A stretch of DNA of 64,000 bases from Oreohelix idahoensis (taxonomy: Eukaryota > Mollusca > Gastropoda > Stylommatophora > Oreohelicidae). This document shows positions 56,836 to 64,000 of the stretch, piece after piece. The position numbers and the translations under genes were made by a program. The stretch's first letter is position 1. Every line of letters begins with the position of its first letter. The notes beneath the pieces were generated by a model that ran no database searches, was not told the origin of the DNA, and was given only the letters and a program-made list of their open reading frames with translations. The stretch covers positions 1 through 64,000 of the forward strand of contig JAMPIV010022933.1 of NCBI GenBank assembly GCA_024509875.1, given 5' to 3'.

Positions 56836-57114
56836 CACTATTAATATAGTACTTACTGTTAAAATGTTACTTACTAGTGTGTTTTTTTATTGGGGTAAGG
56901 GTGTCATAAGTTACATCCACCCCGTGTGCCAAGTACTTTAGGGACGCCTCTGCTTGAGGGTACAATAGTCCTATTCTTTCTTTGTCTCTTGAGGCAACCC
57001 CGGGAACTCCTCGGACCAAGCACACGTGATAGGTTCTATAAATTACCCCACTCAACTACAGTCTAACCCAAGCCTGGTCTAACAAGGTAGTGTTAACTAC
57101 CTATAACTCGGGCT
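56836..57114. other. Non-coding stretch
   Basis: No gene. Precedes the CACAGTCA-like array. Confidence 0.4.
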
Positions 57115-57634
57115 CAGAATCACAGCCACACAGTACAATTTTAAAAGTGTTACAAACGCACAATCACACTGTAACTTAGCCACTCAGGAAGTAATCTAAC
57201 CACAACTAAAACATTCGTAAAACCACAAAGTCCAACAGTCAAATAGTCAGGACAAGACAAATTCACAGTCAAATAGTCAACCAATCACGCAGTCACACGG
57301 CCAAGCGTAAAAAAAAAATAGAAAAAAAGAACAAACGGACATGAGCACATAGTGTCGTACATAAACATAAGTGCGTAGGCATACAACCACATTGTAAATC
57401 ACCTTACAACCACACAATCACTTAGTCAATCACACAGTCACTTCCCTATCTAACCGCCTAGCCGTTTGGACACAACCACACTGTTGCAGTCATATTGCCA
57501 AACACTCGTACAACCACTTAGCGACACACTTATATCCATCATTTATCGTTACACAGCGATACTGCCAGTCAACCACAAACACACTTCCAAATAGTGGCAC
57601 AAAATATAACTGCACAGTCGTAATTATAGCAACA
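57115..57634. repeat. Degenerate CACA-GTCA low-complexity array
   Basis: Irregular reiteration of ACAGTCAAATAGTCA, ATCACACAGTCAC, ACAACCACA and similar phrases. The same texture resumes at 58778-58880 after the TIR element, so the element interrupts it. Confidence 0.65.
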
Positions 57635-58777
57635 CAGGGACGTACTTAAAGTATGCGGCACCCAAGTTGGATCTAACCTTTGACACCCACCCACCTCTCG
57701 TTTAAATGAAAAACAGTGGGCCGTGTTCTTCGATGCAATTTTCAATACCATAATACCCGCCGTAAGTTCGTCGGTCGGTCAGTCACATATAAGGGAAACA
57801 ATACAATTATTGTCTAACTTTCAACCACAGTTGCACCCCCTTAGCTGGGGTTGAAAGTTAATGTACTCTCTCGAAAATAGAAAAGTGCGCAAATGAAGGT
57901 GTGCATGAACAGTTTGATTATGGAAAGAAGCCAACAACATGATTAATAAACAGTACATGAACTGGAGACCAGAAGGTGCGGCAGATTAAATCAACAGACA
58001 ATCAAGATACTCTTCTGTCCAGTTTCATTCGGGAAACGGATTTAACTCATCATTTTCGTAAAAATAACCTTAAAATGTAAGTTTTTGATTGTTGTTCTGA
58101 TACCTTAAACTACATTAAAGTGTATTTTTTCTAAGGCACCTATTTTGAGATTGCCTAATCCTCATATTAGTCGACAACTTACACCTACGGAAACCATGTA
58201 TCCCATTCTTGAGAATGAATTGCTTGCAATCATCTGTAGCGTAACCAAACTTCAACGATATTTAATAGGTGCCTATTTCACGATCGAGACTGATCAGTGG
58301 GCCCAGGCGTCGACTCCAATATTAAAAGGAAGTTGAGGATTAGGCTAGGCAAAATTTTAATTTAAAGTATTGCAGACTTATTATTATGGATCAAAATTAT
58401 AAGATGGCTGCAATTAAAAACCTGTCAATTACGACGGGTTATTGCTATTTTAATTATAATAAGTCGCCCACTTCGGTAAAGTTTGGATTAAGGTTAGAGT
58501 TTAGTTTAGGATTCCTAAACGTAATGCTAACACTCACTCCTTATTATGCGTCTATAAATTCTTCTTTTTTTTTTTTTTTCTTTAAGCCTTATCCAAAAAC
58601 ACGCCCCACTGTTCTTCATTTCAATTTCCCCCCCCCTCCCCCCCAGCCTTTAAATAAACACATTAGCAAGAATATTTTTTACAGTAAGTATTGTTCTAAT
58701 AGTGTCCGATGACTCCCATTTTCTGGCTGTCACCCGGGGCGGACCTTCTCCCTCGCATCCCTTTTAGTACGCCACTG
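57635..58777. mobile_element. TIR DNA transposon inserted in the CACA array
   Basis: Left end CAGGGACGTACTTAAAGTAT and right end (inverted) CAGTGGCGTACTAAAAGGGAT are related. The CAGTGGCGTA type is typical of hAT-like elements. Flanks TAGCAACA and CAGCCATA match at 5 of 8 positions, a possible old 8-bp duplication. No transposase; it carries a gypsy RNase H fragment (58125-58325) and an 11-bp perfect hairpin AACTTTCAACC/GGTTGAAAGTT near 57,816-57,860. Confidence 0.55.
58125..58325 (+). pseudogene. Ty3/gypsy RNase H fragment
   Basis: Plus-strand frame KAPILRLPNPHISRQLTPTE, then MYPILENELLAIICSVTKLQ and RYLIGAYFTIETDQ. It is collinear with element B RNase H (PPILRLPTLD, YSVLDRELLAMVWSILKLQR, GAHFILETDQ), but the segment with the first catalytic Asp (LRSDAS) is deleted. 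It ends at a LKGS stop. A relic of a B-like element. Confidence 0.8.
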
Positions 58778-59055
58778 CAGCCATACAAAACACATTGACA
58801 ATGTTACACACTCCAGCGATCTCGGTTACACACCGAGACAATTACACAGTCATCGTATTTAACAATAAAGCCCAACTGTGGCTGAGTAACTCTTCAATAA
58901 TAAATAACAGGAGTGGCGGGACGCAGTGGTGTGAAAATTACTGGTGCCAGGTCACCACATAGCTTAGAAAATCAAATCTGGTGTTCATAATATTAAAACA
59001 CACTTTAGTTTGCGTGTTATCATTAATCTGTCTCCAAAATTTCTCGACAGACTCG
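58778..59055. other. CACA array remnant and non-coding sequence
   Basis: 58778-58880 continues the array of 57115-57634. The rest shows nothing. Confidence 0.45.
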
Positions 59056-59068
59056 TACATTTAAAAAG

Positions 59069-59173
<105 letters not shown>

Positions 59174-59274
59174 CTGGCCTGCGGTTCCCGTTGCAATGAG
59201 TTCAAATAAAAACATACACCAATATATTGTGCAATTATTATGATTTTTTTTAAAAGGTAGTTAGTTCTATAGAC

Positions 59275-59462
59275 TATAGCAGACACTGCCGTAGCGGAGT
59301 TAAATGTTGGAGACGTCACCGTAATAAGTTCAGCTTTATGAGGCGAGAATCATCAGTTCCCTTGCACGCTGCCTTTTTCTTTCCTAACTCAAGATCTAAG
59401 CCAGGTACCCATTTACAGCTGGGTAGACTGGAGCGTGACGCTTCCACGTTTTGCAAAGATAA
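59275..59462 (-). repeat. S1 SINE, head truncated
   Basis: The minus strand shows GCGTCACGCTCCAGTCTACC, CAGCTGTAAATGGGTACC, GGGAACTGATGATTC and the tail CTACGGCAGTGTCTGC. The tRNA-like head is not evident. Confidence 0.75.
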
Positions 59463-61004
59463 AAATGTAAAAAATTCAATTACAGGAGAGGAATAAGAAC
59501 CACTGAGCTGAAAGTATGTGGAATGCATTAATATGAGCACGTGAAAAATTGAGGCCACCATTGTGCTTGCTCACAACTTGTGAGAGGTTTTATTATTTTG
59601 ACAGATATTTCATTAATTGTTGTGGTCGGAATGCATTGTCTCAAAGGTTTTCTCAAGTGCGTCATCAACAATACTTTATTTAACATATAGCAGTTGCGTA
59701 AGGAAAAAGGAAACTGGTATTGCAATTATCAATTTATAATTTAAATTTTTTTTCAAATACGTAAATTACAGATATATTACACAACATATAATATATAACA
59801 GCATTACAGAATTGTATAATATAATGTATTAAATTTACCTCACAAATTATATTAATGAAACATAATACAATTATATTAAGCTGTATATATTAATGTTCAT
59901 TGGAATATAACTATAATAACCTTTGAAACTGTACATATTGTAAACTGCCGTGCATTAAAAAAAAAATTAATAATATAACTTTACAGATATAATCACAAAA
60001 ATGAATATTACATTTAGCTTTTCGTTCACAAATTTGTAAATTTAGCAAATAGCCTTTGAAATAACAATTATAAAAATATATAAATGTAATAAATAATTTA
60101 TTAACACTTGACATGCTGTCGCAAAATTGGTTTCAAGTCATTGCAAACGGGATCAGTTAGATTTATAAACCCGTCTACGATCGAACGACCGCTTTCAAAA
60201 TGGCGGCGTATCAGCGAAATGTGTATCGGACAGAGGAAATCGCCAACGATAAATAAAAACAGAAGGGAATCCGTATGAAAAGGATTTTACATTTCAGTAC
60301 AGGGAAGGATGGTGTATAACTGCATATACGATGGAACGGTAGGAAGTTCTCATTTACGGAGATATATGCGTATTTCGGCTGCCCACAGTTACGCTAAAAG
60401 CATGTAAACCCACTTCTGTTCTAAATATTAAAATCAACAAATAACAGTTTGGGAAATTATATGGATAGGAAGATAGAGTTTTATCAGCTGTATAAAACTA
60501 GATAAGATGGAACTATATGGATATTATATATGCCGAGAATGATAAAGGCAAAATTTCAGTCGACGCACAGTTTGGCCGAAATCACTGTTCGGGAAGGATT
60601 TTTCAGGCTTAGGTTTAAGCTGTGACGTCGGTACTCTCCGATACGTCCGCGCTATACGTATTTAAAGCGTATCGGTAAACTGAGCTACAGACAACGAAAG
60701 AGGGTTCAGACAGACTGGAGGCAGAGTTTCGCCACGACCCATGAATTGTGAGCGGATCGCCAGAAACATTTTTAAGTCCAGTATCTGAAGTCTGAGGGTA
60801 AGCGAAATTATGATAACTACCGTGTATAATATTTGTTATTTCAGGTTCATACAGAATTCACAAAATATGCCTGTATAATATTCATTGATATAACGTATTA
60901 TTATTTTAATATGTGCATGAGTGTTGCTTGTACAAAAAGTAATCACAAATAGCCCCACGGCCTAATGAAGTTATATTTATCATATTGCTTTATCGCTTAC
61001 GAAG
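59463..61004. other. Non-coding stretch with promoter-like motifs
   Basis: Very AT-rich until about 60,120. AAAATGGCGGC (60,197) is a YY1-type motif. TGACGTCG (CRE-like, 60,622-60,629) and TATTTAAAG (60,659-60,667) form a possible core promoter, but no downstream ORF was recognised. Confidence 0.35.
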
Positions 61005-61195
61005 ATAAAGGCAGTCCCATGGCAGAGATTGTCATAGGGAAATGAAGTGTTAGAAACTTCATCATGGAAGATCCCAGTTTACGAGGTTAAGGTGACTAGT
61101 CCCCTTCCTCGCTGCCTTTGCCTTCCCTAGTTCGAGCGCACAACTTCGTACCCATTTACAGCTAGTAAACTGGAGTGTTCTACAGCCAGTTTCAG
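61005..61195 (-). repeat. S1 SINE, partial
   Basis: The minus strand shows TAGCTGTAAATGGGTACGAA, GGCAAAGGCAGCGAGGAAGG, GGACTAGTCACC and ATGAAGTTTC. The head is missing or replaced. Confidence 0.7.
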
Positions 61196-61373
61196 TAGAA
61201 AGCAACCTGATCACGTGGTCACTCACTTTCTTTATTTATGTATTACTTTTGTGTAGATGCTAAGGATAGCATCAGTATTTGAATTCGTACTTGATATGAT
61301 TTGGAAGGATCAAGTTATAGAATATGAAGGGATGTATAGGAGCGGAATAAACCAGATGATGTTTATTACTGAT

Positions 61374-61602
61374 ATGTTAATATTAATTCTATATCATTGA
61401 ACTGATGTTACTTGCTATGACTGTATAACTTTGACACCTGATGACTGACTTGTCTGACTTATGTGCTAGTCAGTTACACTTAATTGAAATGTTAATATTA
61501 ATGCTATATCACTGAAATGATGTCCTTACTTACTATGATTGTATAACGGTGACATCTGATGACTGACTGGTCTGACATCTGTGCTAGTCAACTACAAGTC
61601 TA
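61374..61602. repeat. 115-bp tandem duplication
   Basis: The unit starting ATGTTAATATTAATTCTATA at 61374 recurs at 61489 with about 10% differences. Both contain GATGACTGACT-GTCTGAC and GTGCTAGTCA. Confidence 0.85.
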
Positions 61603-62757
61603 GCCAGACACTAGCCAAGGCTGATATGTTGCAGGTTCCATGAAATAACTCAAACCAGACTGTCCAGTATCAGAAGCCGGTGTAGTTCATCCGAGGCAAT
61701 CCCACCAAAGTGCAGGACCCCAAAGAGTGAACTTCAACTGGTCATTGGCATCCCTACTGTTGGGCCTACCAAGTCTGATATCAGCAAAGGACAGTTTCAG
61801 CAGTATCAAGTTGGAAAGATAAGTGTCCTGTTTGACACTGACCACCTATACATGTGAAACAGCCAATAGTTGAAAACAATAAGTAACCATACAGAAACTC
61901 AGTCAACTGATGACAGTTATCCTTAAATTCAAAGGACTAATAACAGTGATTTCAGTAACTTTATTATTTAAGATCTTGAAGTATAAACAGACCATAATAG
62001 TAATTGTGTGAATACTTTTATATATATATGTATATGCTCTTTTCCAACTAGTAGAAATAGAATATTAGTGTAATTATTAAACTATTTTAACTGTACCTGA
62101 GGATTTATTCACTTCTTCCATTTGTGGTTTCAGTGAATGTTCATTTTACTTATCCCCTAGAATATAAGTAATCATAAGATAGTCATAGGGAGGAGACACC
62201 TTAAATCCTGGTACTACTTCTTACCAACTGGGCCAGGGTTTTTACAGTCTGACTATTTTTATGATAACAATACACCAGTGCTTATTTCTAAGACTGGGGT
62301 ATTACTTGTAAGGTCAGAACTCTTTACTGGCATACTCTTACATATAAATAATTTTAAATAACCTCCCGCTACACATGCCCTCGCATACTTTTCTTTAGAT
62401 CTGACATAACTAATATGACTTCAATTTAAAATATTATATTTCACATTATGTTAATGACTTTTAAACTTCCAATTTTAAAATAAAGCTTAAGTAATTATAA
62501 GTCTTAATAATTATTCTATTAACACTTAACTCTGCAAGTAATCAAACCGTGACATACCTGGTCAGTTAGCCACGTGATTGACTGTATCTCTATTTACGTT
62601 TATTCATAATATTTGGTGATCACTTATCTTTACACGTTATATAGATAACGTAATGATAATCATAACAATAAATTGTAAGTTGATGTATCTGTGTTGAACA
62701 AAATATTAACACATTTCAAATAAATATAAAATGTAATAGTTATTTTAATAACGGACT
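61603..62757. other. Non-coding stretch
   Basis: No repeat or exon recognised. Could be part of an uncharacterised LTR or UTR. Confidence 0.4.
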
Positions 62758-62778
62758 ACGTGTGTGTGTGAGTGTGTG

Positions 62779-62813
<35 letters not shown>

Positions 62814-62853
62814 ATATATAATTATATATATATACATACCATATATATTATAT

Positions 62854-62920
<67 letters not shown>
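62758..62920. repeat. (GT)n/(AT)n compound microsatellite
   Basis: GTGTGTGTGAGTGTGTG, TA and TG runs, then imperfect TATATAATATAT blocks and a pure TA run to 62918. Confidence 0.95.
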
Positions 62921-62923
<3 letters not shown>

Positions 62924-63372
62924 TCATTAATATGTTGTAATGCAGATATTGTATTAATTAATAATATTGTAATGTATAATTATTACAAATAATACTTATA
63001 CTTGTATTTAGTACTGCTTCTTCTCATCTCGCTGCCCCAACGCCAATCCGAGAGAAACATTCCCGGTGTACACTTTCAGCTCAGTCAAAAACACTTCTTA
63101 ATACTTGATCCCACTACATCAATACCCTTCCAATCATATAGTCAGGACGAGAAACTTAGTATTTCGCAGGACACGGGGAGATAAGCTAACAGGGTGAGCG
63201 TTACCTGTCGTTTCAAAATCGAACATAAGTACAAGTCATTGTGTCATAAGTACTCACAGGAATTTTTTTTTTTAATCTGACATGTTATGTTGCAAAATTT
63301 GGCACAATAATCTTTTATCGTACACAAAAGTCTGAAGCGTTCATAAATTGGTGCTAGCTCAGAAGAAAAGCA

Positions 63373-63515
63373 GAAACAAATGGTATAGCAGTAAAGAATT
63401 TGGAACTGATGGCAAACGCCAGACGGTGTCAGTGGAAGAAGAGGTAAGAATGTATCGCTGGATAAGACGCACATTAAGGAAACCTGTTGATAGCCTTACA
63501 TGACCACAGGTCTTC
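63373..63515 (+). pseudogene. LINE ORF2 C-terminal remnant
   Basis: YRWIRRTLRKPVDSLT in one plus-strand frame parallels IWIGHTLRKPVDSITR of the fragment at 7,186. It is followed by a stop; no tail seen. Confidence 0.5.
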
Positions 63516-63660
63516 AACAAATATAAAGTTTTCCTGTCCTGTGTTATCCGTTAAACGTCTGTCCAGTCTTCTTTATGTCCTTCATGCCAATGTCTACTTC
63601 CCTTCTCAATATGTGTTGTGTTTTTAGATGCAATCTTTTTTTTTTCCTATAAGGAGAGGA

Positions 63661-64000
63661 TTTTCTGGTTGGTGAAAGTAAGAAGTCCCTGGTTATAGAA
63701 AGAACTTTCTAATTGACGGAAGTAAGAAGTCTCTGGCCAGTAGAAGAAAGAATTTCCCGACTGACAGAAATAGGAATTCTCTGCCCAGTAGCAGAGGGAA
63801 TTTCCCGACTGACAGAAGTAGGAAGTCCTTGGCCAGTAGTAGAAAGAATTTCATGGCTGTCAGAAACAAGAAGTCCCTGGCCAGTAAAAGAAAGAACTTC
63901 CCCACTGTCAGAAGAAGGAAGTCCCTGCCCAGTAGTAGAAGGAATTTTCAGACTGACAGAAGTAATAAGTCCCTGGCCAATAGAAGAAAGAGTTCCCGAC
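63661..64000. repeat. 48-bp minisatellite, truncated by window edge
   Basis: About seven units with period exactly 48 bp (for example unit starts at 63913 and 63961), core AAGTCCCTGGCCAGTAG..AGAAAGAATTTCCCGACTGA. Because 48 is divisible by three, both strands stay open over most of it. The plus strand has no stop from about 63,686 to 64,000 and reads a 16-residue Ser/Lys/Arg-rich repeat (SLASSRKNFPTDRSRK). The minus strand reads a hydrophobic LLLARDFLLLSVGKFF repeat at 63693-63905. Confidence 0.85.

Noticed and set aside
56755..58777. A single 2-kb transposon bounded by the two matching CCGCCCCGGGTGACAGCC ends
   Set aside because: No target duplication there, while 57635-58777 better explains the interrupted array; kept only as an alternative.
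60622..60667. CRE/TATA pair called as a promoter
   Set aside because: Two short motifs with no downstream ORF or repeat support; mentioned only within the non-coding entry.

Overview
The window looks like intergenic or deep-intronic DNA from an animal, most likely an invertebrate. Several SINE families with RNA polymerase III-type heads, RTE/I-like LINE debris, GMR1-like Ty3/gypsy elements and abundant AT, CA and GA microsatellites would fit a lophotrochozoan such as a mollusc, but the taxon is an inference. I find no convincing host protein-coding gene, no true tRNA or rRNA gene and no prokaryotic feature. Nearly all recognisable coding sequence belongs to transposable elements.

Layout. 1-11.7 kb: host DNA with tRNA-derived SINEs, non-LTR retrotransposon fragments, tandem duplications, a promoter-like cluster near 3.5 kb and an inverted-repeat element near 8.1-8.6 kb. 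11,762-30,084: LTR retrotransposon A (+ strand, 2,414-bp LTRs, target duplication GAGAC), split in its reverse transcriptase by a second, unrelated-family LTR retrotransposon B (17,646-26,928, LTRs of about 1.08 kb, target duplication ATGAC). 30-33.9 kb: a possible highly diverged relative of the A/C LTR, a second SINE family and short tandem repeats. 33,921-43,425: LTR retrotransposon C (- strand, 2.42-kb LTRs, target duplication GTCAT), same family as A, inserted in a SINE and almost intact. 43.4-64 kb: SINEs, LINE tails, a hAT MITE, a hAT transposase pseudogene, a terminal-inverted-repeat transposon holding a gypsy RNase H fragment, long microsatellites, and a 48-bp minisatellite running off the right edge.

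The main biological point is that A, B and C all have a Ty3/gypsy-type reverse transcriptase and a GPY/F-type integrase, but the integrase lies upstream of the reverse transcriptase (Gag-protease-integrase-RT-RNase H). That is the Ty1/copia order and is the hallmark of the GMR1-like group. Copy A has lost protease and the integrase core and carries about 0.57 kb of unrelated open sequence there, yet its LTRs are almost identical to each other. It therefore looks like a chimeric non-autonomous element moved in trans, possibly by relatives of C. Inversely oriented A and C place 2.4-kb inverted repeats about 3.8 kb apart. A SINE at 56.0-56.2 kb shares its 3' tail with the LINE at 5.5-6.2 kb, a probable SINE/LINE partnership.
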